Source of the DNA: an uncultured Bacteroidales bacterium
Lineage (GTDB): Bacteria; Bacteroidota; Bacteroidia; Bacteroidales; UBA932
Reading direction: 5' to 3'
Length of the DNA stretch: 41,948 nt
NCBI GenBank assembly: GCA_944325965.1
Contig: CALVCB010000013.1
Coordinates: 1-41,948, forward strand
Within the stretch, counting starts at the first letter, position 1, and every line of letters starts with the position of its first letter. Below, in pieces: positions 8,208 through 15,964 of the stretch. The notes under the pieces were generated by a model. It saw only the letters and a program-made list of their open reading frames with translations. It did not search any database and was not told where the DNA came from. Made by a program: the position numbers and the translations under genes.

Positions 8208-8961
8208 TGGCCGGATAATATTCCAATGCCTTATCCAACGCCTTGCGGTTGAGGTCATTGTTCAATTCCAGATTTACGGTCTTGAGAGAAAGTTCCTCAG
8301 GTTTGCCGATTTCTGCGGCATGTCTCCTGCCGTTCGGCAAAGGGACGATATACGTTCCCTTGGATACGGCTGCCAGCCAGAACCATATATCATCATTTGT
8401 CGGAGCCATAGACATGAACAATGCCGGATCAAGCATAGTTTCATCCAGAGAATGCGGGGGATACAGCACTCCTCCAACCCCTGTCTGCATAGACAGCCGA
8501 CTGAGATAATACCGTTTAAAAATAAAATCGTACCACTTGTATTTCCGCCAGTCTTTATAAGGGGCATCAAGCCGTACCTTTCTTGCCCTGTGCGCGACAA
8601 TGGCATCCGGATGACTCCTGTGCATATTGACCAGGTCCCGCAGCATGTTTCGATGATAAAAAATATCATCATCAATGGTAACAATGATGTCATCAGGAAA
8701 ATCCCTCAAAGCCGGAATCAGTTTTTTGTACGAGCGTATCTCGGCCGGATCAAACCGTACTTCGAAGACAGGGCTTTCGGATTTGAGTTTTTCAAGTTCC
8801 TGAGGCAATACCCCGTCAGGAAATTTCTGAGTGTCAAGGTACAGTACAATCCTGTCGGGAAGCAACGAGCCATTCAGGACCGACCGGATTGCTGTTGCGG
8901 CATACGGGACCGCTGCAGGAAAGGATGTAAGTGAAACTATTATTCTTGGCCTGTCATTCAT
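8179..8961 (-). CDS. Putative glycosyltransferase, paralogue A of tandem pair
   Basis: This 260-residue protein is probably a GT-A glycosyltransferase. It opens RPRIIVSLTSFPAAVPYAATAIRSVL, has IRSYKKLIPALRDFPDDIIVTIDDDIFYH around residues 77-105 with the DDD metal motif, then AHRARKV, QTGVGGVLYPPHSL and APTNDDIWFWLAA, the last probably a catalytic acidic pair. Family members sit in capsule or O-antigen clusters; I know no defined substrate. It starts inside the stop of its paralogue (ATGA overlap at 8958-8961), so translation is coupled. The final 29 bp overlap the end of the convergent DUF5672 gene, so the two C-termini are encoded on opposite strands of the same DNA. Confidence 0.8.
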   Translation of the reverse strand: MNDRPRIIVSLTSFPAAVPYAATAIRSVLNGSLLPDRIVLYLDTQKFPDGVLPQELEKLKSESPVFEVRFDPAEIRSYKKLIPALRDFPDDIIVTIDDDIFYHRNMLRDLVNMHRSHPDAIVAHRARKVRLDAPYKDWRKYKWYDFIFKRYYLSRLSMQTGVGGVLYPPHSLDETMLDPALFMSMAPTNDDIWFWLAAVSKGTYIVPLPNGRRHAAEIGKPEELSLKTVNLELNNDLNRKALDKALEYYPAIRRKLEMDI

Positions 8962-9758
8962 ATTATTCTGTTGCTATAACCTATTTTCACGCCGATTTCC
9001 GGATATTCATTGAGAATGGCCTCCAGCGCTGCAGCATTCCTGTCTGTCCCTGACTTGAAGTTGGATGTCTTGAGCGACAGCTCCTTCGGCTTCCCTACAC
9101 CCTTGGGCTTGTTGTGCCCGAAAGGCACCGGAACAACAGGTGTACCGGCAGCTACCGCGGCCGCCCAGAACCAGATGTCGTCCGTCGTGGGGGCTATCTT
9201 TGTGAACAGTTCCTCGTCAAGCATGTCCTCCTTCAAGGAATGCGGAGGGTAAAGGACACCGCCCACACCGGTCTGGATGTTCACGAAACCGGAATGTATC
9301 CTTTTCAGTACAAAGTCATACCACCTGTATTTTTTCCATGAACGGTACGGACTGCCGGGTTTCATACGTTTTGCACGGTGTGCAAGAACGGCTCCCGGAA
9401 TCTTTTCATGAAGGAGAAGGAGGTCTTTCAGCATGTTCCTGTGGTAGGCCACATCATCATCGACCGTCACTATTACTGAATCCGGAAAATCCCTCAGCGC
9501 AGGTATAAGTTTCCTGTACGAACGGATATCCCTTCCATAGTCCCTTATTTCAAAGACAGGATTGCGTCTTGCCAGCTCCAGAAGCCCCTCAGGAATACCT
9601 TTCTGCCCGAATTGTGAGAAAGTAAGGTAAAGCACCAGCTTGTCCGGAAGGACAGATCCGCCAAGAATGGACCGGACAGCCTGTACGGCATACGGTATGG
9701 CAGCCGGAAAGGAAGTCATGGACACGATGACAGGCTGTTTGGATATTTCAGGGCTCAT
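8958..9758 (-). CDS. Putative glycosyltransferase, paralogue B of tandem pair
   Basis: This 266-residue protein is the upstream member of the pair. It aligns with paralogue A along its whole length: PVIVSMTSFPAAIPYAVQAVRSIL, IRSYRKLIPALRDFPDSVIVTVDDDVAYH, AHRAKRM, QTGVGGVLYPPHSL and APTTDDIWFWAAA are nearly the same, whereas the stretch between the first and second motifs and the last 50 residues differ. This fits two transferases with a shared core and changed donor or acceptor preference. It is the first gene of its unit and is driven by the promoter at 9785-9815. It is separated by 146 bp from the divergent acyltransferase gene. Confidence 0.8.
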   Translation of the reverse strand: MSPEISKQPVIVSMTSFPAAIPYAVQAVRSILGGSVLPDKLVLYLTFSQFGQKGIPEGLLELARRNPVFEIRDYGRDIRSYRKLIPALRDFPDSVIVTVDDDVAYHRNMLKDLLLLHEKIPGAVLAHRAKRMKPGSPYRSWKKYRWYDFVLKRIHSGFVNIQTGVGGVLYPPHSLKEDMLDEELFTKIAPTTDDIWFWAAAVAAGTPVVPVPFGHNKPKGVGKPKELSLKTSNFKSGTDRNAAALEAILNEYPEIGVKIGYSNRII

Positions 9759-9784
9759 GTTCCTAATTGTTCATTCTTCGGAGA

Positions 9785-9815
9785 CAAAATTACAACTACT
9801 TTTTATTCCAGCAAT
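9785..9815 (-). promoter_or_regulatory. Bacteroidota promoter for the paralogous glycosyltransferase pair
   Basis: On the minus strand ATTG (9815-9812) is followed after 19 nt by TAATTTTG (9792-9785), a full -7 match with a three-of-four -33 match and ideal spacing. Predicted start is near 9780, leaving a leader of about 22 nt before the ATG at 9758. Confidence 0.65.
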
Positions 9816-9869
9816 CTTTTCTTTGCAAGTTTTCCCGCTGCCCGAAGTAATCTTGCAGATATTCTTTTG

Positions 9870-9877
9870 TAAATTTG
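9870..9877 (+). promoter_or_regulatory. Candidate -7 element for the LpxL-type acyltransferase gene
   Basis: TAAATTTG matches TAnnTTTG on the plus strand, 28 nt ahead of the ATG at 9905. No convincing TTTG is present at the -33 position, so support rests on the -7 element and its placement. Confidence 0.5.
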
Positions 9878-9904
9878 CGGAATACTGTTCAGAAAAATAG
9901 ACAA

Positions 9905-10795
9905 ATGATAAAATACAGGATACTGATAAACCTTCTTACGGCTCTGGCTCATCTCCCGCTGAAAGTGCTTTATGCGTTCAGCGACATTGCATATTTCTTC
10001 ATATACCATGTGATACGGTACCGCCGCAAGACCGTGAGGCACAACCTTGAGATGGTTTTCGGGACTGCTGACAGGGAAAGGATCATAGCCATAGAGAAGA
10101 AGTTCTACCGGCATCTGTGCGACTGCATAGCGGAAACCGTAAAGCTGCTCCATATCTCGGATGAGGAGGTCGACCGGAGGGTGGACGTCACCAACGGGGA
10201 ATATATCGACAGCATCATCCGTTCGGGGCATTCAGTGGTCCTGTTCCTCGGGCATTACGGCAACTGGGAATGGGTCCAGGCCATAATCCACCATTTCAGA
10301 GAGCCCCTTGTCGGAGGGCAGATATACAGGCCTCTGCACAACGAGACCATGGACAGAATCATGCTGAAAATCCGCTCGAGATTCGGTCTGGAATGCATTC
10401 CGCAGAAGAAGGCGGTCCGAAGGCTTCTGGCCATAGAACAGGGAGGACAGAAATTCGTTATAGGCTTCATTTCCGACCAGCGCCCGCTGGGTGCTGTCCT
10501 GCACCACTGGACAAGTTTCCTCGGCCGGGACACCCCTTACATGGTCGGAGGGGAGACCATAGGACACCATGTGGAGGCGAAGTTCGTATATCTGGATGTC
10601 GAAAAGACCGGGAGGGGGCACTATCGTCTCACCTTCTGTCCGATAGTGCCCGCCCCTGAAGACAACGGTCCCGACCCGTATACCAGGGAATTCCTGAAGA
10701 TGCTTGAAAAGACCATCGGCCGGGAACCGGCCTACTGGCTGTGGTCGCACAAGCGCTGGAAACGGCACAGGGACCGGCTTTCATCACAGGACTGA
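9905..10795 (+). CDS. Lipid A biosynthesis acyltransferase (LpxL/HtrB family)
   Basis: This 296-residue protein adds a secondary acyl chain to lipid A at the inner face of the cytoplasmic membrane. It has an N-terminal hydrophobic anchor (ILINLLTALAHLPLKVLYAF...IAYFFIYHVI) followed by the basic YRRKTVRHNLEM stretch common to the family. The catalytic HX4E motif is present as H117-YGNW-E122 within LFLGHYGNWEW. GFISDQRP and FLGRDTPYMVGGE are further family blocks. I chose ATG 9905; an in-frame TTG at 9875 would add ten residues but lies inside the -7 promoter element. Bacteroidota often carry one or two such enzymes and the exact acyl position cannot be set from sequence. It converges with the porin gene, with only 29 bp between the stops. 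Confidence 0.92.
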   Translation: MIKYRILINLLTALAHLPLKVLYAFSDIAYFFIYHVIRYRRKTVRHNLEMVFGTADRERIIAIEKKFYRHLCDCIAETVKLLHISDEEVDRRVDVTNGEYIDSIIRSGHSVVLFLGHYGNWEWVQAIIHHFREPLVGGQIYRPLHNETMDRIMLKIRSRFGLECIPQKKAVRRLLAIEQGGQKFVIGFISDQRPLGAVLHHWTSFLGRDTPYMVGGETIGHHVEAKFVYLDVEKTGRGHYRLTFCPIVPAPEDNGPDPYTREFLKMLEKTIGREPAYWLWSHKRWKRHRDRLSSQD

Positions 10796-10824
10796 CGGGA
10801 GGCCCTTTCCTCGGCATCCACCGC

Positions 10825-12099
10825 CTACAGTCCAAGCTCCACCTGAAAACGGATTCCCCACCGGTCATACCCGGCCATTGCAGGGATGATGTCGCTCATG
10901 TGGTTGTAAGAGACATCGAGCTGTATCTTCAGGCTGTGCCCTATGATGTACCGCGTAACTCCCAAAGTGCTCTGGTTCCATCTGCCGTATCCCTCGAAAG
11001 ACCTGATCTCCCTGTCCGGGAACATGGTGGAATTCCTCACCGCGACCTCCCACTTCCTGCCGAACAGATAGCTGGTCTGCACATTCAGTCCCGAACCGGT
11101 GTAGATATGCTGCCCGTCAGAGAGCAGGGCGGACTGCGGAGTATAGCGACCGAGATAGTCGGCGGCAAAAGCGAACCCCCTGTATTTCATCACTATGTCG
11201 GCATAGTAGGAACATATGTCCCGTGTCTCTCCCCCGGTGAATACCGACCCTTTCCATCCCTGGGTGCGCTGGGCCTTGTTGTTGAACGTGTATCCCAAGC
11301 CTATCATGAGTTTCGGGGTCTCCTCCCAGTCGTTGTCCCCCTCAATGTACTCCCCTTTCCCGTGCAGACGGCCGAGAGGGTACAGCTCGAGCCTGCCGGT
11401 ATAGGCAAAGCCACCCACGGATGAAGTGTTCCAGTTCCGGCCTTCACCGAGAGTCACGGACGCCTTGGCGGCCAGGGCGAAAGAGTCATAGTCCCCGTAG
11501 TAGTACTCTCCGAAGAAGCCCATGTCCCTGTCCCCGCCGAATTCGCTGTTCACGATGCTCCTGTCCACGAACTGAAGGGCGCTTGACGAGTTGATCCTGG
11601 CCCTGTTGGTCTTGACCTTCGTCTGCCCGAAGCCGATATTCCACGATGGATTCGGCATATAGTACACGATGGCGTCACGGATAAGGTTCATGTTCCCGTT
11701 TGGAATCATTTCCGTATCATAGCTCGAGAAGCCGAGCTGGATGGAGTATATGAATTTCGGGGAGAATATATATCCGTCGAACCTCAGCCTCAGCCGCTTT
11801 ATCTGCGCCTCGGCTTCAGTCAGGGAAAAATCCTTCCCGAAAGAGAGCCCTACCATATTCTGCATCCTGAAACGCAGGGTCATTTCGTAGCTGTCGTTTT
11901 TCGGGCGAAAGGTTACCCCTTTCCCTATTTCAATATTCGGCAGGTTCCTGAGTGTCTGTAGAATCTCTTCTCGGTTGTCAAGCGAGTCGGCGATAAAGGA
12001 TTCGACTTCATCAAGAGTCCGGTGGCCGTTTCCGCTCTTCTGGGCGAAAAGCACCGAAGGCAAGACCAATGCGACAATCAGTAAGGCAAGGTGTTTCAT
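10825..12099 (-). CDS. Phosphate-selective porin O/P-like outer-membrane protein
   Basis: This 424-residue protein is predicted to be a beta-barrel channel of the OprO/OprP family in the outer membrane. It begins with a signal peptide (MKHLALLIVALVLPSVLFAQ), a short periplasmic stretch, and then a long series of alternating-residue strands with aromatic girdles (for example MTLRFRMQNMVGL, FDGYIFSPKFIYSIQLGF, WNIGFGQTKVKTNRARINSS). The last residue block ends GIRFQVELGL, a typical barrel closing strand. IRDAIVYYMPNPSWNIGFGQ and KxxxNRAR are family signatures. I chose ATG 12099 over an in-frame TTG at 12111. In Bacteroidota these proteins are general anion or nutrient porins as often as phosphate-specific ones, and nothing nearby points to phosphate control. 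Confidence 0.87.
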   Translation of the reverse strand: MKHLALLIVALVLPSVLFAQKSGNGHRTLDEVESFIADSLDNREEILQTLRNLPNIEIGKGVTFRPKNDSYEMTLRFRMQNMVGLSFGKDFSLTEAEAQIKRLRLRFDGYIFSPKFIYSIQLGFSSYDTEMIPNGNMNLIRDAIVYYMPNPSWNIGFGQTKVKTNRARINSSSALQFVDRSIVNSEFGGDRDMGFFGEYYYGDYDSFALAAKASVTLGEGRNWNTSSVGGFAYTGRLELYPLGRLHGKGEYIEGDNDWEETPKLMIGLGYTFNNKAQRTQGWKGSVFTGGETRDICSYYADIVMKYRGFAFAADYLGRYTPQSALLSDGQHIYTGSGLNVQTSYLFGRKWEVAVRNSTMFPDREIRSFEGYGRWNQSTLGVTRYIIGHSLKIQLDVSYNHMSDIIPAMAGYDRWGIRFQVELGL

Positions 12100-12188
12100 T
12101 TTGAAAGTCAATCTAAATGTCAGTTCAATCTAATATGCCACAAATATCCGGAAACTTTTTGAATTGAAACTGAAATATTCATAATTTT

Positions 12189-12686
12189 TCATTTTACCCT
12201 TTCATATACCGCAAATTCGAAACTGAGTCCTGATTCAGGATCCGTCTTCTTTTCTGACGTGGATATCTTTTCCCAATGTTCCGGCAGGATTTCAGGGAAA
12301 AATGTGTCAGCATCGGGAATGCACGTGTGCACACGGGTGATATACAGCCTGTCAGCATGCTGTATGGCCTGCCTGTATATTTCACCTCCCCCTATGACGA
12401 AACATGGCCGTCCCTCCTTCTCTGCCAGCCTGAAGGCATCCTCAACGGAACCGGCTGCAGCAACACCTTCCGGCAGGCCGGAGCCGTCCCCGCGGGTAAT
12501 GACAATGTTCTTTCGGCCGGGCAGAGGGCGTCCGATCGAAAGGAATGTCTTCCTGCCCATGATGACAGTGCCCCCGGTGGTTATGCGTTTGAAATATTTC
12601 AGGTCTTCGGATATGTGCCAGGGCATCAGGTTTCCCCTGCCTATGGCCCGGTTGTCGGAAACCGCCGCAATCATGTTCTTTTCCAT
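12189..12686 (-). CDS. folA: Dihydrofolate reductase
   Basis: Dihydrofolate reductase reduces dihydrofolate to tetrahydrofolate with NADPH, feeding thymidylate and purine synthesis. The 165-residue length is standard. NMIAAVSDNRAIGRGNLMPWHISEDLKYFKRIT carries the Met20-loop, the substrate-binding acidic residue (E in SEDLKYFK) and Trp; VIMGRKTFLSIGRPLPGRKNIVITR binds NADPH; FVIGGGEIYRQAI is the second cofactor loop. Two starts are possible: ATG 12686 (MEKNMIAA) or ATG 12674 (MIAAVS, closer to the classical N-terminus). A TATCTTTG -7 element ends only 5 nt before the first ATG, so transcription would begin at or just ahead of it. The gene has no partner such as thymidylate synthase next to it; ComM lies 69 bp upstream on the same strand. 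Confidence 0.95.
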   Translation of the reverse strand: MEKNMIAAVSDNRAIGRGNLMPWHISEDLKYFKRITTGGTVIMGRKTFLSIGRPLPGRKNIVITRGDGSGLPEGVAAAGSVEDAFRLAEKEGRPCFVIGGGEIYRQAIQHADRLYITRVHTCIPDADTFFPEILPEHWEKISTSEKKTDPESGLSFEFAVYERVK

Positions 12687-12690
12687 GTTG

Positions 12691-12698
12691 CAAAGATA
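12691..12698 (-). promoter_or_regulatory. -7 element giving a near-leaderless folA transcript
   Basis: The minus strand reads TATCTTTG (12698-12691), an exact and common form of the Bacteroidota -7 element. It sits 4 nt ahead of the ATG at 12686, so the transcript start and first start codon nearly coincide. If ATG 12674 is used instead, the leader is about 13 nt. No clear -33 element was found. Confidence 0.5.
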
Positions 12699-12755
12699 GG
12701 GATTTATCCGGATTCCGGTCGCTGTCAGGCTCCGTTTGAATGCAGACCAGCTTTT

Positions 12756-14324
12756 TCAGATAATCCCGGTGTCCCGTCTGTCAAGGATCCTGTATCTCGT
12801 GGCCTCCATAAGATATTCCAGCCTTATCCCTTCCGCGCCGTCAAGATCGGCTATCGTCCTCGCGAGCTTCAGTATACGGTGATAGGCCCTGGCGGAAAGG
12901 CCGAGGCTTTCCACTGTCCTTTCCATGAAGTCCCTGCACGAAGAAGAAAGCGGGCAGAACTCGGAGACCATTCTTCCTGACATCTCCGCATTTGTGAATA
13001 TCCCCGTACCACTGAACCTTTCCTTCTGGATGCTCCTTGCCGCCGCAACCCTGTCCGCCACGGCACTGCTCGGCTCCGCACGGCAGGCACCGATGAGCTT
13101 ACCTGTTTCCACCGGTCTTATCCACAGATGTATATCAATCCTGTCCATTACGGGTCCGGACAGCCTGGATATATATGACGCCCTGCGGGCCGGAGTGCAT
13201 GTACACCTGTCCCCTTCTCCATAATATCCGCATGGGCACGGGTTTGTGGCCGCCACCAGCATGAAAGAAGCAGGGAAGCTTATCCTGGTCTTCAGGCGGG
13301 AGATCGTGACCTTCCTGTCCTCGAGAGGCCCGCGCAGTGACTCAAGTATCCGTTTGGGAATCTCGCAGAACTCATCGAGAAACAGCACCCCGTTGTGTGC
13401 CAGTGAAATTTCTCCCGGGATAATGCTGTCAGACCCGCCTCCAGTCAGGGATGCCGCGGAAATATTGTGGTACGGTGAACGGAACGGGCGCCGCCTTATG
13501 ATCTGAGGCCATGCCTGGTATTTGCCCGCTACCGAGTATATCTTGCTTGTCTGCAGGGACTCCTCAATGCCCATAGGGGGAAGTATCCCCGCGATGGATT
13601 TGGCCAGTGTGCTCTTCCCTGCACCTGGCGGTCCTATCATCAGTACATTGTGCCCTCCGGCAGCGGCTATTTCAAGCCCTCTCTTAGCTCCTTCCTGCCC
13701 ATGTATGGATGAAAAGTCGGGAATGTCGTCAGAGACAGGGGGGATGACATTCCCCGTATGGCCACCTCCGTCCGGAACCGCCTCACGGCCTGTCATCTCC
13801 AGTGCCCTGCAGCCGTCTTTGCCTTCAAGTATTGAGAGCACATCCGTCAGGGACTTCACCCCGTAGACTTTCGTCAACGCATACCCGAGGGTCTCGCAGG
13901 CGGATCCGTATGGGAGGATGCACCCTCTGAAGCCGTTGTCCCTCGCCATCTCCGTTATGGGCAGGGCACCGGGTACAGGCCTGACGGACCCGTCCAGGCC
14001 GAGCTCCCCCATTATGATATATTTCCCGATTCCAGGCAGGTCCTTCTGCCCGGACGCCGCAAGGATACCCACCGCAATGGGCAGGTCGTACCCGCTCCCC
14101 TTCTTGTGCAGGTCGGCAGGGGCAAGGTTTATCACTATCTTCTTCCCCGGTATCCTGAACCCGAGGCTCTGCAGTGCGGTCACGGTCCTGAGCAGACTCT
14201 CCTTTACGGCTGCATCGGCCAGACCCACAAGATGGATACCCAATCCGGAAGTTATGTCCACTTCCACTGTCACCGGGACAGCGTCTATCCCGATACATTT
14301 AGCGCTGAAAATATTTATAAGCAT
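12756..14324 (-). CDS. comM: ComM/YifB-family Mg-chelatase-like AAA+ ATPase
   Basis: ComM is a hexameric AAA+ helicase that promotes branch migration during uptake and integration of DNA; many non-competent bacteria also keep it. This 522-residue copy has the full domain order: an N-terminal Lon-protease-like ChlI domain (GIDAVPVTVEVDITSGLG...LVGLADAAVKES), the AAA+ core with Walker A GPPGAGKST and Walker B LFLDEFCEIP, the arginine-containing LRGPLEDRKVTISR segment, a four-cysteine zinc-binding cluster in NPCPCGYYGEGDRCTC, and the C-terminal Mg-chelatase region ending with SARAYHRILKLARTIADL. The length is typical. It is divergent from mlaE with 118 bp between them. No other competence gene is visible here. 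Confidence 0.94.
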   Translation of the reverse strand: MLINIFSAKCIGIDAVPVTVEVDITSGLGIHLVGLADAAVKESLLRTVTALQSLGFRIPGKKIVINLAPADLHKKGSGYDLPIAVGILAASGQKDLPGIGKYIIMGELGLDGSVRPVPGALPITEMARDNGFRGCILPYGSACETLGYALTKVYGVKSLTDVLSILEGKDGCRALEMTGREAVPDGGGHTGNVIPPVSDDIPDFSSIHGQEGAKRGLEIAAAGGHNVLMIGPPGAGKSTLAKSIAGILPPMGIEESLQTSKIYSVAGKYQAWPQIIRRRPFRSPYHNISAASLTGGGSDSIIPGEISLAHNGVLFLDEFCEIPKRILESLRGPLEDRKVTISRLKTRISFPASFMLVAATNPCPCGYYGEGDRCTCTPARRASYISRLSGPVMDRIDIHLWIRPVETGKLIGACRAEPSSAVADRVAAARSIQKERFSGTGIFTNAEMSGRMVSEFCPLSSSCRDFMERTVESLGLSARAYHRILKLARTIADLDGAEGIRLEYLMEATRYRILDRRDTGII

Positions 14325-14386
14325 AAAAACGTTTTTGCCGCAAATGTCGGCCAGTGGAAAAGAAAAGGCTTAAAGAAAAAGAAAAA

Positions 14387-14419
14387 TGTGGCGGGCAACG
14401 CGAAGATTTTCTATTTTTG
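14387..14419 (+). promoter_or_regulatory. Promoter for mlaE-mlaF
   Basis: TATTTTTG at 14412-14419 is a full -7 match. TGTG at 14387-14390 is a three-of-four match to the -33 TTTG element, 21 nt upstream. Predicted start is near 14424, about 20 nt before the ATG at 14443. Confidence 0.55.
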
Positions 14420-14442
14420 TATGTTCTGAACAGGGAATCAGC

Positions 14443-15189
14443 ATGATAAAAGAGTTCATAGAATCAGTGGGCCGGTACTGCCTTTTTCTGAAAATGGTAT
14501 TCAGAAAGCCGGAGAAATGGAGGATATTCTGGAGGCAGCTCCTCGTGGAGTCCGAAAAGCTGATACTCTCATCCGTCCTTCTGGTATGCGTCATCTCTCT
14601 GTTCATTGGAGGCGTCCTGGTAATCCAGATAGCGTCCAACATCGAGAACCCATTCATCGACAGGATGAATGTCGGGTATATGCTCCGGGAGATACTCATA
14701 CTGGAATTCTGCTCCACGATTGTCGCCCTGATACTTGCCGGAAAGATGGGCTCGAACATCTCCTCCGAGATAGGCAGCATGAGGATAACCGACCAGATAG
14801 ACGCGATGGATATGATGGGTGTGAATTCGGCCGGCTTCCTGGTGCTTCCGAAGATAGTCTCTGCCACACTCCTCAGCCCGCTTCTGATGCTGCTCAGCCT
14901 TGCTTTCGGACTTTTAGGGGGATGGGTAGTGGTGTCGCTGACCGGGATTATCGGCCCGAACCAGTACATCGAAGGCATAAAATACTGCTACAACGGATTC
15001 TATGTAATATACAGCGGATTCAAGATGGCGCTGTTCTGCTTCCTCATATCCTCCATAGCATCGTTCAAGGGCTACTATGCCAAGGGAGGCTCGCTCGGTG
15101 TCGGGACCGCGAGCACCCAGGCCATAGTCACCATAAGCATACTGATCCTGCTCTTCGATCTGATAGTTACCCAGCTCATGCTGTATTGA
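14443..15189 (+). CDS. mlaE: MlaE-family ABC transporter permease
   Basis: This 248-residue inner-membrane protein is the permease of an Mla-type transporter that moves phospholipids between the inner and outer membranes. It shows the MlaE pattern: a basic, amphipathic start, then hydrophobic segments (LILSSVLLVCVISLFIGGVLV, ILEFCSTIVALILAGKMG, two at 130-165, and a C-terminal ILILLFDLIVTQLMLY). The block GSNISSEIGSMRITDQIDAMDMMGVNSAGFLVLPKI is the family's conserved coupling region. I chose ATG 14443; an upstream in-frame ATG at 14386 would add 19 residues but overlaps the promoter. mlaF follows after 19 bp. The MCE-domain partner MlaD is not here, which is common in Bacteroidota, where it is often encoded at another locus. 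Confidence 0.92.
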   Translation: MIKEFIESVGRYCLFLKMVFRKPEKWRIFWRQLLVESEKLILSSVLLVCVISLFIGGVLVIQIASNIENPFIDRMNVGYMLREILILEFCSTIVALILAGKMGSNISSEIGSMRITDQIDAMDMMGVNSAGFLVLPKIVSATLLSPLLMLLSLAFGLLGGWVVVSLTGIIGPNQYIEGIKYCYNGFYVIYSGFKMALFCFLISSIASFKGYYAKGGSLGVGTASTQAIVTISILILLFDLIVTQLMLY

Positions 15190-15208
15190 CATTCAATAAC
15201 CGGAATCC

Positions 15209-15931
15209 ATGATCAAAGTAGAACATCTATATAAAAGTTTCGGCAATACGCCCATTCTCCAGGATATCTCGATAGAGTACCTTCCCGGAAAATGCAACAT
15301 GGTCATCGGAGCCAGCGGGAGCGGCAAGACCGTCCTCCTGAAGACGCTGATAGGCCTGTATGAACCGGACTCGGGAAGCATCTGGTACGGGACGGAAGAC
15401 CTCGCCTCCATGACATACGACCAGAAAAAGAAGCTGCGCCAGCGCATAGGAATGCTTTTCCAGGCCAGCGCACTGTTCGACTTCGCCACAGTGATAGATA
15501 ACATCATGTTCCCGATGGACTTCTGCACTTCCTGGAGCCGCAGGCAGAAGATAGAAAGGGCCCGCTTCTGCCTTGACAGGGTAAACGTAAGGGATTCCGA
15601 CCACAAGTACCCCAACGAGCTGAGCGGAGGTATGCAGAAAAGGGTCGGTATCGCCCGTGCGATAGCCCTGAACCCGGAATTCCTGTTCTGCGACGAGCCC
15701 AACTCCGGCCTCGACCCCTACACGTCCTCACTGATAGACGAGCTGATCTCTGAAATCACAAAGGAGTACAACATGACCACAGTCATCAATACCCACGACA
15801 TGAATTCCATAAGGACAATTGGGGACAATATCGGATTCATCTGCAACGGCCGCCTGCTCTGGCAGGGGGACAGTGGCGGTATTTCCTCGGCGGAATGCCC
15901 CGAACTGAGGAAATTCCTGAGGATACAATAA
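15209..15931 (+). CDS. mlaF: MlaF-family ABC transporter ATP-binding protein
   Basis: This 240-residue ATPase powers the MlaE permease at the cytoplasmic face. It has a Walker A (GASGSGKT, near residue 33-40), a Q-loop (GMLFQASALFD), the ABC signature LSGGMQKRVGIARAIAL, a Walker B FLFCDEPNSGLDP and an H-loop (INTHDMNS). The signature reads GGMQKR, as in Mla/Ttg2A ATPases. It ends with a conserved RKFLRIQ tail. The gene is followed at once by a perfect hairpin terminator shared with the convergent mutarotase gene, so this is a two-gene unit with no room for mlaD. Confidence 0.94.
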   Translation: MIKVEHLYKSFGNTPILQDISIEYLPGKCNMVIGASGSGKTVLLKTLIGLYEPDSGSIWYGTEDLASMTYDQKKKLRQRIGMLFQASALFDFATVIDNIMFPMDFCTSWSRRQKIERARFCLDRVNVRDSDHKYPNELSGGMQKRVGIARAIALNPEFLFCDEPNSGLDPYTSSLIDELISEITKEYNMTTVINTHDMNSIRTIGDNIGFICNGRLLWQGDSGGISSAECPELRKFLRIQ

Positions 15932-15960
15932 AAAAAACAGGACCGCAGTCCTGTTTTTTT
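15931..15960. terminator. Bidirectional rho-independent terminator between mlaF and galM
   Basis: Two perfectly complementary 13-nt arms (15931-15943 and 15948-15960) enclose the loop CGCA. The outer seven pairs are A/T and the inner six spell CAGGAC/GTCCTG. Because the arms begin with an A run and end with a T run, the hairpin can end transcription from both sides. It overlaps the last base of the mlaF stop and lies 4 bp past the galM stop. Confidence 0.93.
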
Positions 15961-15964
15961 ATTG

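Noticed and set aside
1-9758. Phase-variable capsule locus (invertible promoters, UpxY-type antiterminator)
   Set aside because: No inverted repeats flanking a promoter, no recombinase and no UpxY/UpxZ-like gene are seen.
10741-11424. Plus-strand open frame of 227 codons opposite the porin gene
   Set aside because: Composition-driven antisense frame; the minus strand has a signal peptide and barrel strands.
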